A stretch of 64,000 bases of DNA from Panopea generosa (lineage: Eukaryota; Mollusca; Bivalvia; Adapedonta; Hiatellidae). The stretch covers positions 58,662,028-58,726,027 of the forward strand of contig CM055895.1 in assembly GCA_029582155.1 (NCBI GenBank). Reading direction: 5' to 3'. The stretch's first letter is position 1. Each line of letters opens with the position of its first letter. Made by a program: the position numbers and the translations under genes. Shown piece after piece: positions 36,505 to 48,900 of this stretch. The notes beneath the pieces are model-generated. The model did no database searches, had not been told where the DNA came from, and was given only the letters and a program-made list of their open reading frames with translations.

Positions 36505-36980
36505 TAATAAAATACTTTTTAGCAATTTTGATAAGTATTTTATTTTTAAGACATTTATGGCGTTTTCTCCTGATATATCCCCTATAAACAGCAAACACGT
36601 TCAATGCCTGGTTCCCTCAAATTATCACATACTGCCTTAAAATATGAGGTTGAGCCAGTGTCCTGGAAAAAATGTAAGCTAACGATATCAAACATTTAAC
36701 GGAACTGAACGCAGCCCTGATCAAACGGAGATAGTGACGTCATCTGCGGAAATACAGCGTACCCACGTTCAATAATCACTACCTGTGTTTCCGGGGTGCC
36801 AGATGTGTAAGTGATGGTAAGACTCTGAACGCTTTGTGGATTTAAGTCGTGTTTGTTGTAAAATGTGACACATTTCAACTTTAACCGTAGAATTTGTAAA
36901 AAAACTGACCAGTTCTGCAGCTACATGTTTCGTAGTTCATCAGATTATGCTGTTGCCTCATATAATCGTTTTGTAGTTTG

Positions 36981-37160
36981 AACTTATTTATTTTACTTCG
37001 ATTGTGAAACAAGTTCTTACAACTTAGATCAATGCTTGAAATTGTCCTTGGTAGAACCAGTACTAAGCATATGCGGAAAAGGTGTCTTGCTCAAGGACAC
37101 CACACATAGCCGTGGTGGAGGATCGAACCCACGACCCTTCGATCATTGATTCGGTGCTCA
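36981..37160 (-). repeat. tRNA-derived SINE, group B
   Basis: Minus-strand copy: GGTTCGATCCTCCACCACGG (B-box region), GTGTCCTTGAGCAAGACACC, TACTGGTTCTACC and the 3' end CACAATCGAAGTAAAATAAA. The A-box end is degraded. Confidence 0.83.
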
Positions 37161-37319
37161 TGATGATACAAACATGTAAACTTATTGATAGCCTTGAAAG
37201 ATTTTACGCACAAATATAAGCGTTTTGTGTTGGTACGTGCCGTGAAACCCCATTTAGTACATGTGTTTGTTGATGAATATACAGCAGTATTTTATTATTC
37301 TTAGTTGTGTACTAATTTA

Positions 37320-37443
37320 TGTTAGCTCGACTGCGAACAAATTGCAGCGATTATATGAATCGCTCTCAAGTTTATCATCGGGACGAACCGACGACCTCTG
37401 ACGTGAGCAACCAACACACTATCCACTGCACTATCGCTCCGCT
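37320..37443 (-). repeat. tRNA-derived SINE, group C
   Basis: Reverse complement: AGCGATAGTGCAGTGGATAG (A box), GAGGTCGTCGGTTCGTCCC (B box), then GAGAGCGATTCATATAATCG towards the 3' end, as in the + copy at 39461. Confidence 0.78.
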
Positions 37444-38024
37444 TGTTTTCTAAATATAAAATTTGTTTGCAGCACTATAAAGCAGACATATATTTTTTAT
37501 TTATGTCAGGTTACAATCAAATTACTGTATTATTTTCTGTCGTGCTTCATGGGCTAAAATGTTGCGACAGAACAAAATGAGCCCTAGCAAACATGTTAAT
37601 ATGCACTCCACTCGTATGTGCGTTTTGTGCGGTTTATGACAGCGTACTGTTTTGCTTTCAGTATCCGGCAGTTTGGAATATAGTCTTATATCATGTTCCT
37701 CACTGCATGACAACGGCATCCGATTTCTGGTTTATTGAATTAGCAGATATCTTGAAAAACTATTCACTCCCAGCGACAACCCCGTTTCATTCATGGAATT
37801 TAACATAACATCGATTTCGCTGTATTCTTCTTTATATTATTACAAAATGTGGGATTGCGAGGTCTCCGGCGACAACGATCGATAATATTATGTGACCAAC
37901 CCACGCATTTTGCCGCTGCTATCGATCGGAGGAATTTCCTCGCAGGGGAGGATAGTACTGTCATTTCTAACTATTTTCAATTAATACATATACAAAATTA
38001 AATAATTGGAGATAGGAACGACTC
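37444..38024. other. No feature recognised
   Basis: No repeats or coding families seen. ATCGATCGGAGGAATT near 37921 is only a local palindrome. Confidence 0.45.
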
Positions 38025-38105
38025 CAGCAAAACACATTAATAGAGGATCTTACATGAGTGCTTATTTATTATTGAATTTATTAAACGAGTTGGAAAAAAT
38101 ATATT
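38025..38105. repeat. Dispersed repeat shared with 39150-39225
   Basis: AATAGAGGATCTTACATGAG, TGCT and TTATTGAATTTATTAAA recur at 39165-39215 with a few changes. Confidence 0.75.
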
Positions 38106-38599
38106 ATGCGAGGCTCTTCCGAATATTATATAATTTTTCTCAACGAGTTTAATAATGTCAATAACAAATGATCACAAATATAAAATTTGTTTTATTACAT
38201 AACCCTGGAAAATATTACATTTACCATTTTTTTAACAGATCACCTCAATAAGGAACGAGAAAAAATCGGGCATATTTGTTTCCGTATGTCATCATATATT
38301 AAGTCAAGTTGGAGAGTAATTCTGCAATTTACGTACGAGAGTCGAGTTATACGGAAAACACCGAGTTATGAACTTAGTCAGAAGTGATATTACACTAGAT
38401 TAATATCAAAAATATGTCTTGGGTTTATTACACGCCTGCGCCGTACATTTTGTAATAAAACGTTATACGGGCTGGAATAGACAAATAGACAAAGTGTTAA
38501 GAAGTTCTATAAATATATGCACTTTTACTGCCATTGTAGTAAATATTTGTAAGAGGAGAAAATCAAATTACAACGCTACACTAGGCTATCTGCTGATGG

Positions 38600-38915
38600 T
38601 GAATGAACACAGATCAATGTGTATATGGTTTACTCCCATCCCCCCACCCCTTCGAATTTTTTAAATTTTTGGCAGTTTGAGTTTTCAAAATACTGCATAA
38701 AACCGTAAAACATTTTTTTGGAAATACTTTTTGCCAGTTAGATGTATAAACAATAATCTAGGAGCATGCAAAATTATAACAAAAAACAATGCATTGATGA
38801 CTGTGAAATTTTGAAAAAGGGTTCTCTGATTTGAATCATGTACTGAATTATATAAAACCTGCCCCAGAGTCATCTTGCAGCCTTTATATGGCGTTTGGGG
38901 CTTTGAGGTAGCAAA
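38600..38915. repeat. Dispersed repeat, copy 2 (see 32070-32370)
   Basis: AACACAGATCAATGTGTATA, TTTTTGGCAGTTTGAG, TTGAATCATGTACTGAATTA and CCCCAGAGTCATCTTG align in order with 32070-32370. The overall similarity suggests one old, long dispersed element. Confidence 0.75.
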
Positions 38916-39149
38916 ATGTTTATCCATACTATCGTTCAAGATATTCTGATAATTAGTACATGTCTAACAATATTGTTGATTTGCTACATATATATCAACT
39001 AGTTGTTTAAATAATCTATGGAACATAAAAAAGGAAGTTACCTACAAGACAATGGATGTCTAAAATGGCGGATATCGGTATATGTGGCCACTCAACAGGC
39101 GTGGGTGATTAATACGTTGTTACAATTTATCCATTCAACTAGTATACTA

Positions 39150-39225
39150 CAGCCAAGTGATAAATAGAGGATCTTAAATGAGTGCTCGTTAATTATTGAA
39201 TTGATTAAATTTGTTGGCAAAACAC
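39150..39225. repeat. Dispersed repeat shared with 38025-38105
   Basis: AATAGAGGATCTTAAATGAG and AATTATTGAATTGATTAAA; the second copy of the pair. Confidence 0.75.
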
Positions 39226-39460
39226 CTATTAGGTCTTTGCGAAGCTCTGTGGGGGATTTATGCTATTTTTGCATCGAAATAAATAAATCAAGTTCAATAA
39301 CAGGTGAAAGCGAGAATAAGATTATTTCTCTCACACAACTCAGGTTAATGGTACATGTACTATTTACATTTTTAGGCCACCCCTGTCATGTCTGTAAGAA
39401 ATGAGAAAACATTTAGGTAAAATAGTATCCATCAACTATCGTATGACGTACGTCTCAAAG

Positions 39461-39625
39461 CAGGGAGGTAGTGTAATGGATCGAGTGTTGGTCGCTCACG
39501 CCAGATGTTGCGAGTTCGACCCAGTGCCTCTCATAAAACAGCACACAGTACTGGTTCTACCCTTGAATTGGATGCGAGAGCGGTCCATAAAAGCTCTGAG
39601 CTTTCATCGCAATCGAGATAAAATC
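39461..39625 (+). repeat. tRNA-derived SINE, group C
   Basis: Head CAGGGAGGTAGTGTAATGGA (A box), TTGCGAGTTCGACCCAGTGC (B box), body TACTGGTTCTACCC and the end CATCGCAATCGAGATAAAAT. Confidence 0.82.
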
Positions 39626-40270
39626 AATAACTATTAACTAAACTTACGTCTCAAAATAACGTCGACGTCGTTAAGTTGTTTCGGGAAGTCGAAAAGCAGC
39701 TCTGGGATCCGAATCATTTAATATAAAAAAATTATGTGTAATGGATTTATAACACACACCTGTACATTAAGGAAGGCATGTGATAAAACAATAATAATTG
39801 ACGTTTATTAGAGCTAATGGAAGCAGTTGAAGGCATACACATTGAAAATATTTTATGAAAAAAAAGGTAGAATACTGCATGTTTAAAACTATGTTTTTTT
39901 TATATCTAGGGAAAATACAACTCATGTGTTTTAATGAAAGAAATCCGTGCCATAAATTACGAAATGGTGCATTTAATTAATAACAGTTGTGCCAACTTGT
40001 TGAATTTTGATAATATTTTTATTAAAAGACAAAAGTGTACAGCCTCGGTCGTTCAAAAGTGTGGCGTAACTTTTCAAGAGCATGCTTATAGATACATACG
40101 ATTAGATAAACTTAAACAACACAGTAGTATACAACCATTTTCTGTATTATCACTTTTTCCTACTGCATCACGTTACAGTGAGTTTACAATTAGCAGTTCA
40201 AACGAAACCACAAATTCAATTTGAACTGTGTTTATTTACATTGCATACGAAACAAGCGCATACCTTAATA
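39626..40270. other. No feature recognised
   Basis: The + strand ORF at 39934-40224 (96 residues) resembles no family I know and has no supporting splice or start context. Confidence 0.45.
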
Positions 40271-40515
<245 letters not shown>

Positions 40516-41129
40516 AAATTAATATGAAAAGGAAATCTATCTAGGTAAACCCGTCCGTCCGTTGCAACATATAAATACGAGATGGCCAATCACCACACCG
40601 TCTCGTCTTGGATGTCACTATCCCCCGAGACAATACCAACTCAAACCCATTCATGTGTTAGTTGCCGCACGTTCATTCATTAACTGTAAGTTACGGTGCG
40701 TAATATTCCTCGGATACTTGGGTGCAAAGGTTTAAATTTGGCAAGCGTTGGAGAATTTTATGGAGGCGGTAAGAATTTATGCTCTCATTTTTTGCTGAGA
40801 TAAATACTGGATGGTGTATTTGAATATCACGAAGGTGATCTGTGTTTCGTCTGTTCATATAATTAATATAGGTTTCTAGCATTCTTAGGAACATCTCGTA
40901 TTGATTCAGACTGCGTGCGATACAAATCAACACGCACACAATCTCCCGGAATACATTTTTTATTTGCTGAAATATTTTTAGCATATTTTAAGCTTTAGAT
41001 CTTGCACGAAACGAAATAAATCACGTTTTGTTCCTAAATAATGTTATGTTCTGATATGGTAACAGATCTGTGCTTACGTAATCAATCATTTTGTTAATGT
41101 TAGTTTATGGTAGAACGTGTCATATATTA

Positions 41130-41130
<1 letters not shown>
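40516..41130. other. No feature recognised
   Basis: The minus-strand ORF 40691-40984 (97 residues) has no recognisable family. Confidence 0.45.

Positions 41131-41166
<36 letters not shown>
41131..41166. repeat. (TG)n microsatellite
   Basis: Eighteen uninterrupted TG units. Confidence 0.97.
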
Positions 41167-41168
<2 letters not shown>

Positions 41169-41505
41169 CTGCATTTTACCATAATGTAATCATTTTAGGA
41201 GTATCTCGACGTCGCCTTTTTAACAATGAGTTAAATACGTGTTCAAGTGTTAGTTTTAAATATATTTTATTCATAAACAGTATACACTTACATTGAACAT
41301 ATCACATTTTAGTTAGCACATGTAGATACAAGTATGACAGGCGTTCAGAAGGAAACTTGTGTAATTTTTGAGAACCTGTTTCCCTAAAATCGATCTATAA
41401 AGTACTAGTGTGTGACAGTAAAAGCTTACAGTTTTGTGAATATGTTTCCGCAAAATCGATTAAATAAGGACGTGACAGTAATAAAAAATATATAATAATA
41501 TTCAT

Positions 41506-43505
41506 TTCCTTTACTAGGTAAGTGCTTTCATACCAGGTCATCTGTTCATTTCCGTCACATGGTATGTGTAGTTTTCGTACCGAGTCATCCGTTAATTTCC
41601 TTCAGTAGGTAGGTGTAGTTTTCGTACCGGGTTATTCGTTCATTTCCGTCACATGAGTTGTGTAGTTTTCGTACCGAGTCATCCGTTCATTTCTTTCAGT
41701 AGGTTATGTGTAGTTTTCGTACCGAGTCGTCCGTTCATTTCCTTCAGTAGGTAGGTGTAGTTTTCGTACCGGGTCATTCGTTCATTTCCGTCACATGGTA
41801 TGTGTAGCTTTCGTACCGAGTCATCCGTTCATTTCCTTCAGTAGGTAGGTGTAGCTTCCCTACCGGGTCATCCGAACATTTCCTTCAGTAGGTAGGTGTA
41901 GTTTTCGTACCGGGACATTCGTTCATTTCCTTCAGTAGGTAGGTGTAGTTTTCGTACAGGGTCATTCGTTCATTTCCGTAACATGGTATGTGAAGTTTCG
42001 TACAGGGTCATCCGTTCATTTCCTTCAGTAGGTATGTGAAGTTTCGTATCGGGTCATCCGTTCATTTCCTTCAGTAGGTAGGTGTAGTTTTCGTAAAGGG
42101 TCATCCGCTCATTTCCTTCAGTAGGTATGTGAAGTTTCGTATATGGTCATCCGCTCATTTCCTTCAGTAGGTATGTGAAGTTTCGTATATGGTCATCCGC
42201 TCATTTCCTTCAGTAGGTATGTGAAGTTTCGTATATGGTCATCCGCTCATTTCCTTCAGTAGGTATGTGAAGTTTCGTATCGGGTCATCCGTTCATTTCC
42301 TTAAGTAGGTAGGTGTAGTTTTCGTAAAGGGTCATCCGCTCATTTCCTTCAGTAGGTATGTGAAGTTTCGTATATGGTCATCCGCTCATTTCCTTCAGTA
42401 GGTATGTGAAGTTTCGTATCGGGTCATCCGTTCATTTCCTTAAGTAGGTAGGTGTAGTTTTCGTAAAGGGTCATCCGCTCATTTCCTTCAGTAGGTATGT
42501 GAAGTTTCGTATATGGTCATCCGCTCATTTCCTTCAGTAGGTATGTGAAGTTTCGTATATGGTCATCCGCTCATTTCCTCCAGTAGGTATTTGAAGTTTC
42601 GTATATGGTCATCCGCTCATTTCCTTCAGTAGGTATGTGAAGTTTCGTATCGGGTCATCCGTTCATTTCCTTCAGTAGGTAGGTGTAGTTTTCGTAAAGG
42701 GTCATCCGCTCATTTCCTTCAGTAGGTATGTGAAGTTTCGTATATGGTCATCCGCTCATTTCCTTCAGTAGGTATGTGAAGTTTCGTATATGGTCATCCG
42801 CTCATTTCCCTCAGTAGGTATGTGAAGTTTCGTACAGGGTCACTCGTTCATTTCCTTCAGTAAGTATGTGTAGCTTTCGTACCGAGTTATCCATTAATTT
42901 CTTTCAGTAGGTAGGTGTAGTTTTCGTACTGGGTCATTCATTCATTTCCGTTACATGGTATGTGAAGTTTCGTACTGGGTCACCCGTTCATTTCCTTCAG
43001 TAGGTATGTGAAGTTTGGTACTGGGTCACCCGGTATGTGAAGTTTCGTACCGAGTCATCAGTTCATTTTCTTCAGTAGGTATGTGTAGTTTTCGTAAAGG
43101 GTCATCCGCTCATTTCCTTCAGTAGGTATGTGAAGTTTCGTACAGGGTCACCCGTTCATTTCCTTCAGTAGGTATGTGAAGTTTCGTACCGGGTCATCCG
43201 ATAATTTCCTTCAGTAATGTGTAGTTTCGTATCGGGTCACCCGTTCATTTCCATCACCAGGTATGTGAAGTTTCGTACAGGGTCACCCGTTCATTTCCTT
43301 CAATAAGTATGTGTAGTTTTCGTACCGAGTTACCCGTTCATTCCCTTCAGTAGGTAGGTGTAGTTTCCGTTCATTTCCTTCACCAGGTATGTAAAGTTTT
43401 CATAAAGGTATCCGTTCATTTCCTTCACCAGATATATGAAGTTTTGGTACCGGGTCGTCCGTTTATTTCCATCACATGGTATGTGTAGTTTTCATATCGG
43501 GTCAT
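41506..43505. repeat. 46/47-bp minisatellite, about 43 copies
   Basis: Units contain GGTCATCCGTTCATTTCCTT, CAGTAGGTAGGTGTAGTTTT and CGTACCG. Three main unit types occur in the middle part: GTAGGTGTAGTTTTCGTAAAG, GTATGTGAAGTTTCGTATATG and GTATGTGAAGTTTCGTATCG (46 or 47 bp), often in a fixed order. The edges are more diverged. Confidence 0.95.
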
Positions 43506-43734
43506 CCGTTTATTTCCTTCACCATGCATCTTTATTTTTGTCGCTTGGTATGAAAACAAATTAAATATACGTATCGATCTTTCCTTCATTTTTGTCTCTT
43601 TAACTATCCCTTCATATCCGATGTTTTGTGTATCAACCATTCCGTATGTGTACTTTTCGTATCGGTTACCTTTTTTGTTTCCGTCGCTTGATATATGTTG
43701 TTTGTGTATCCGTCTTCTCGTCATTTCGCCTATC

Positions 43735-43885
43735 GGATTGTGTAGTTTGTGTATCGATCTGACACCGGGTACATGTATGTGTAGTTTGTGTATCGATCTG
43801 ACACCGGGTACATATATGTGTAGTTTGTGTATCGATCTGACACCGGGTACATGTATGTAAAGTTTGTGTATCGATCTTCTCTTCC
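43735..43885. repeat. 39-bp tandem repeat, 3-4 copies
   Basis: GTAGTTTGTGTATCGATCTG followed by ACACCGGGTACATGTATGT. Probably an offshoot of the neighbouring minisatellite. 39 is a multiple of 3, so both strands show short repeat ORFs. Confidence 0.9.
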
Positions 43886-43984
43886 GTAATTGGTCACGTG
43901 TGTATAGTATTGCTTCATTCATCCCTGCAATTTTATTCTGCATGGTTAGCTTTATATACAGTAGTGTATGGGTTATGTTTATAA

Positions 43985-44028
43985 GTGAGTGAACAGGTGA
44001 GTGAGAGAGTGATTGATTGATCGAAATG

Positions 44029-44085
<57 letters not shown>

Positions 44086-44172
44086 GTGAGTGAGTGAAAT
44101 GATTGAGTGAGTGTGAGAGAGAGTTAGTGAGTGAGTTAGTGAATGAATGAGTGAGTGAGTCGTGAGCAAGTG

Positions 44173-44207
<35 letters not shown>
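43985..44207. repeat. (GA)n / (GAGT)n microsatellite
   Basis: GAGTGAGTGAATGA-type tetranucleotides flanking long uninterrupted GA runs at about 44030-44082 and 44178-44207. Confidence 0.95.
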
Positions 44208-44209
<2 letters not shown>

Positions 44210-44796
44210 GAATTATCGAGGGAGTGGTGATTGAAAGATCGCGTGAACGAGTATTTTATTTTAGTGACTTGTGGTTACATTAAAACATAACAAACAAGTT
44301 ACATAATATGAAACTACACCCAACCCCTCGGGCCTATGATTCATTTGTAAATACAAGTAAATACAAAGTACATGTAGTTGTAAAACATTGCATGTGCCAT
44401 TCTGTCAGAACTGTCGAACTGTGCAAGTAATTATGTGCATATGTAATCCCTTCTGCATGCGTTGTCACATATATGGGCTGATTTTAATTCTTGTAAATAT
44501 ATTTATAGAGCTAAAGTCTAATTGAAATTAATATTTCTGTGATATTCTTATATTTAAGTTGTTGAATGTATACATTACTTAGTAATAAAAGTATAGTGAT
44601 TAATTGTGAATGTTTATTTTTTTATAGCAATATAAACTGATAATACTTTTTAAATGTCTCGTAAGTCAGAATAAACGATCGAATATAGAAGTTTTATTGA
44701 ACATATAATTGATTTTATTTTGATGTAACTTTTATATGTGACACTCAAATAAACTCTTAAAGTCTAAAGCTATAAAGGGTTGTATAGGTAATTTAG
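44208..44796. other. No feature recognised
   Basis: AT-rich sequence without ORFs or repeats of note. Confidence 0.5.
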
Positions 44797-45167
44797 TAAG
44801 TTCTGATACATAAACCGTTCAGTCATTTCTGTCCCTCGGTTTATTAGTTGATATATAAACCGTTCTGTCTGATGCATAAACCGTTCCGTCATTTCTGTCC
44901 CTCGGTTTATATGTTGATATATAAACCGTTCTGTCGGATACAAAAACCGTTCCTCGGTTTTTAAGTTGATATATATACCATTCTGTCAATTTGTTAAATA
45001 AAAGGCTGTTTGTGTATCATAAAATATCACTCAGTAGTGTTTTTTTTTGGTTCTTATCATCAGCGCAAGTAGAAAAATATCTCCACCGTAATGTATAACC
45101 TGACAAAATAGGTTTTTGTGTTACTGTCTTTCTTCACGATTGCCATATATATATATATATATCTCTC

Positions 45168-45211
<44 letters not shown>

Positions 45212-45215
45212 CAGA
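44797..45215. repeat. Second copy of the 65-bp array with flank and (CT)n
   Basis: About three units (TATAAACCGTTCTGTCTGAT, TTTCTGTCCCTCGGTTTAT), then TATCATCAGCGCAAGTAGAA, CCGTAATGTATAACCTGAC and TTTTTGTGTTACTGTCTTTC, then (TA)n(CT)n. Same order and orientation as 27735-28865, about 16.5 kb away. Confidence 0.9.
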
Positions 45216-46204
45216 GTAAACTTAAATGAATAATGATATTGATTTCCGGAATAATTATACAATATTGTCAGAATAGACTTGTCCGCTGTCTATGGACATA
45301 ACAGTCAGATGGTCTAGAGATACGTGTGATAGAGAGGCGGACGTGTCAAAAATAACAATAACTCTCGAAATATGATGTAATTACCAGTTAGGTCGCACCC
45401 TATTATTTACATCCTGTGAGCCTGAGAAAGCAATCTGGAGTGATTAACACTTTGTGGCTAAATTGATTGTCATATTTCTGTCCCGTATATATCTATGTCA
45501 TTGTGTATAGTTACATAATGAAACGTTCGTTCGTGGTAGATCATCACTTTATTTGAGTGAGGTCTTATGAAAGAAGGGTGAGTTGTTTTGTTTTTAATTA
45601 TGTTTATTTTGCTCTATTGTTTATACTTTTTTTTTTAAAAAAAAATGTTTGAATGAGAGTTTATGAAGTGATCACATATTTACTGCAATAGTATTATTTT
45701 AATAAGTAGGGTTGTTGTCAGACTGAATGTCTTAAACTAAAATGGACAATGTATGAAAAAATAAAGTAATTCAGATATCAGTTTCATATATGAATGAAAA
45801 GAAAAATAGTTTTGTTTGAAATTAGGAACTACGTTATTTCAAGTTAGATTTATTTTATCTTATGATAAACAATTATTTTTTGTTTGCAATTTAGAATTAT
45901 ATTATTTATATTTATTTTTATAATAATAATCAGATGTTTCGTTTGATATTTAGAATTACAATTTACAAATTTATTTCATCCTTGGCTCTCGCATGGTCAA
46001 CTGTTGTAGTGGCCATACGTAAATGTTGATGGACATGTACATGTTTATGCAAATAAACCGTGACAGACTTGATACTTACATTGTAAAAACTTACAAAAAA
46101 AACATCAAAATTCAAAAATAAAAAATAAAATAAAATCAATAATAAATTGACTGAACGAAATGTACGTACACTACAAATAGTGCATGTTCACATATTGAAC
46201 TTGA
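45216..46204. other. AT-rich stretch with weak first-exon signals
   Basis: CCGTATATATCTATG near 45483 resembles a TATA element and a strong donor (GGGTGAGT) lies at 45578. A short first exon of about 45515-45577 is conceivable for the gene at 50958, but only on motif grounds. Confidence 0.2.
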
Positions 46205-47295
46205 CATTTTATTTTGTTGAACTCTCCCACCAAATTTAATGAACGTGATGCTGTATTGCTGTATTTTGTTGAACTCTCCCACCAAATTTAATGAACGTGA
46301 TGCTGTATTTTGTTGAACTCTCCCACCAAATTTAATGAACGTGATGCTGTATTTTGTTGAACTCTCCGACCATATTTAATGAACGTGATGCTGTATTTTG
46401 TTGAACTCTCACACCAAATTTAATGAACGTGATGCTGTATTTTGTTGAACTCTCACACCAAATTTAATGAACGTGATGCTGTATTTTGTTGAACTCTCCC
46501 ACCATATTTAATGAACGTGATGCTGTATTTTGTTGAACTCTCACACCAAATTTAATGAACGTGATGCTGTATTTTGTTGAACTCTCCCACCAAATTTAAT
46601 GAACGTGATGCTGTATTTTGTTGAACTCTCCCACCAAATTTAATGAATGTTATGCTAAATTTAATGAACGTGATGCTGTATTTTGTTGAACTCTCCCACC
46701 AAATTTAATGAACGTGATGCTGTATTTTGTTGAACTCTCACACCTAATTTAATGAACGTGATGCTGTATTTTGTTGAACTCTCCCACCAAATTTAATGAA
46801 CGTGATGCTGTATTTTGTTGAACTCTCCCACCAAATTTAATGAACGTGATGCTGTATTTTGTTGAACTCTCCCACCAAATTTAATGAATGTTATGCTAAA
46901 TTTAATGAACGTGATGCTGTATTTTGTTGAACTCTCCCACCAAATTTAATGAACGTGATGCTGTATTTTGTTGAACTCTCCCACCAAATTTAATGAATGT
47001 TATGCTTAATTTAATGAACGTGATGCTGTATTTTGTTGAACTCTCCCACCAAATTTAATGAACGTGATGCTGTATTTTGTTGAACTCTCCCACCAAATTT
47101 AATGAACGTGATGCTGTATTTTGTTGAACTCTCCCACCAAATTTAATGAACGTTATGCTGTATTTTGTTGAACTCTCCCACCAAATTTTATGAACGTGAT
47201 GCTGTATTTTGTTGAACTCTCCCACCAAATGTAATGAACGTGATGCTGTATTGCTGTATTTTGTTGAACTCTCCCACCAAATTTAATGATTGTGA
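46205..47295. repeat. 44-bp minisatellite, about 24 copies
   Basis: Units contain TTTAATGAACGTGATGCTGT, ATTTTGTTGAACTCTCCCAC and CAAA. The units are nearly identical. Half-unit insertions (AATGAATGTTATGCT) occur at about 46642, 46883 and 46992. Confidence 0.96.
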
Positions 47296-47859
47296 TGCTC
47301 TTTATCTATGGTTATAAATTTAATATATACTTGAAATGTAAGCTGTAATCGTTACTTACTAGCCTTAACACTTTACTATTTTGAATGACGTCACGATTCC
47401 ATGTATTATGTAAACTGAGTGAATAAAATATTTAGATTTTGTTATATAATTTTGAATTTGAATGTTTAAGTCATTCCTCTGACTTAAGTGCTAGTATGCA
47501 TTACTGCAATAATGCAATTTATTGTAAATACCTTTAGTTTTAAACAATTATGTACGAGTACGGTCAAATATTTAAACACGCATAAACGTTACCGTGTTAA
47601 AGAACTCCTTCGTGGGTGTATTTTGGATTGCATCAAACATTTTCACATGTTTATGCAATCGCTTCACGGGATGATAATGTCTGAAAATTACTTTGACCTT
47701 CTCGTAAGCAAACTTAAACTCCCCTGCATCTTTGAGCTGTTGATTTGTGCTATGTGTCTGTTTTCTGTGTTAATCTTGCTGATATCTCACCAGAATTGAA
47801 TGTTTGGTCTATTTTTGGCATAAAGCATGCAACCACCCGGACGTTGTCATCTTCTTTCA
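47296..47859. other. No feature recognised
   Basis: The + strand ORF 47488-47799 (103 residues) has two hydrophobic stretches near its end but no family resemblance or splice support. I would not call it a gene. Confidence 0.4.
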
Positions 47860-47939
47860 CAATCGTGAAACATCGGGTATTTCCGTATCCTCCGTAGAAT
47901 ACACTTGCGTAGCATAAAAGCCGAGGTGATCAGATTGCT
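47860..47939. repeat. Dispersed 72-80-bp repeat, copy 2
   Basis: CAATCGTGAAACATCGGGTA, TTTCCGTATCCTCCGTA and AAGCCGAGGTGATCAGATTG match 36037-36108, in the same orientation. Confidence 0.85.
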
Positions 47940-47949
47940 TCTTTCATAG

Positions 47950-48417
47950 TTTTTTTCATCGGTATAATCGTCATCATTATCATCATTGACAATATCATCA
48001 TATTCATCATCACTGTTATCATCATAGTAATGATAGCCACCACCACCATCATTATTATAATCTTCAATGTTATCGTCATCATTATCAGCATTGGCAGTAA
48101 AATCATATTTATCGTCATCAAAATCATCATCATAATGATAGCCACCACCACCATCATTATTATAACCTTCAATGATATCGTCATCATTATCAGCATTGTC
48201 AATTTAATCATATTTATCGTCATCAAAATCATCATCATAATGATAGCCACCACGACACTGTCATCGTCATCATTATCATCATCGACAGTAGCATCATACT
48301 CATCGACATAATCATCATCATTGTAATGACCATCATAATGATAGCATCCATAATCACCATCATCGTCATCATTTTTATCATCGACGACAGAAGTATCATA
48401 CTCATCAACATCATCAC

Positions 48418-48465
<48 letters not shown>

Positions 48466-48475
48466 TTTCATCATA
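47950..48475. repeat. (CAT/ATC) trinucleotide array with about 108-bp super-units
   Basis: CATCATCATTATCATCA-type triplets. A longer unit containing AATGATAGCCACCACCACCA, TCATTATTATAA and CTTCAATG recurs at about 48030 and 48138, with a partial copy near 48240. It ends in an uninterrupted CAT run at about 48421-48465. Poly-Asp, poly-Met and poly-Ile ORFs here are artefacts. Confidence 0.93.
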
Positions 48476-48900
48476 AAACATATTATTAAGTTGTTATTCA
48501 TATATCAATCGCTGTTGTGATTTCGTTTTCATACAGAAACAACTGCAAAAGTATTCCCATGCAAAAACATGTGGTAGATAACTACGTTTATGTGCGCTAT
48601 TTTGAAAAGCGTTGATATGCTTTGGTATAAGTGGTTAAGTAGCAACCCGACGTGTACATTCCCTGAGTCACGTGGAACTAAGTGAACTCGCATTGGCAAG
48701 CGAAGAGTGTATACTATTTTTTAAAAAACATGTTTTGTTTTATATTACATTTGAGTATCACTGTATTGCTTTATAGCCCATATATATTTTTTGGTGTTCA
48801 TGGTTTAATCAAGAGTACTTTGAGTATGTGGTTATGTAGGTTAAGAATCATATTTAAAGTGTATGATAAGAAATCGGGATGATAAGACACATTTTTGAAT

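Noticed and set aside
37444-38400. A gene between the SINEs and dispersed repeats
   Set aside because: Only short, unrelated ORFs; no exon pair could be joined in frame with good splice sites.
39934-40224. 96-residue plus-strand ORF
   Set aside because: No family resemblance and no supporting context beside a microsatellite; chance ORF is the simpler view.
43425-43943. 172-residue minus-strand ORF with RSIHKLHIHVPGV repeats
   Set aside because: Covers the 39-bp tandem repeat and the end of the 46/47-bp array; no other coding evidence.
47488-47799. 103-residue plus-strand ORF with hydrophobic C-terminal part
   Set aside because: No family match, no start or splice support; the hydrophobic part is expected from T-rich codons.
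47930-48520. Poly-Asp, poly-Met and poly-Ile ORFs
   Set aside because: (CAT)n array; all frames give homopolymer-like peptides.
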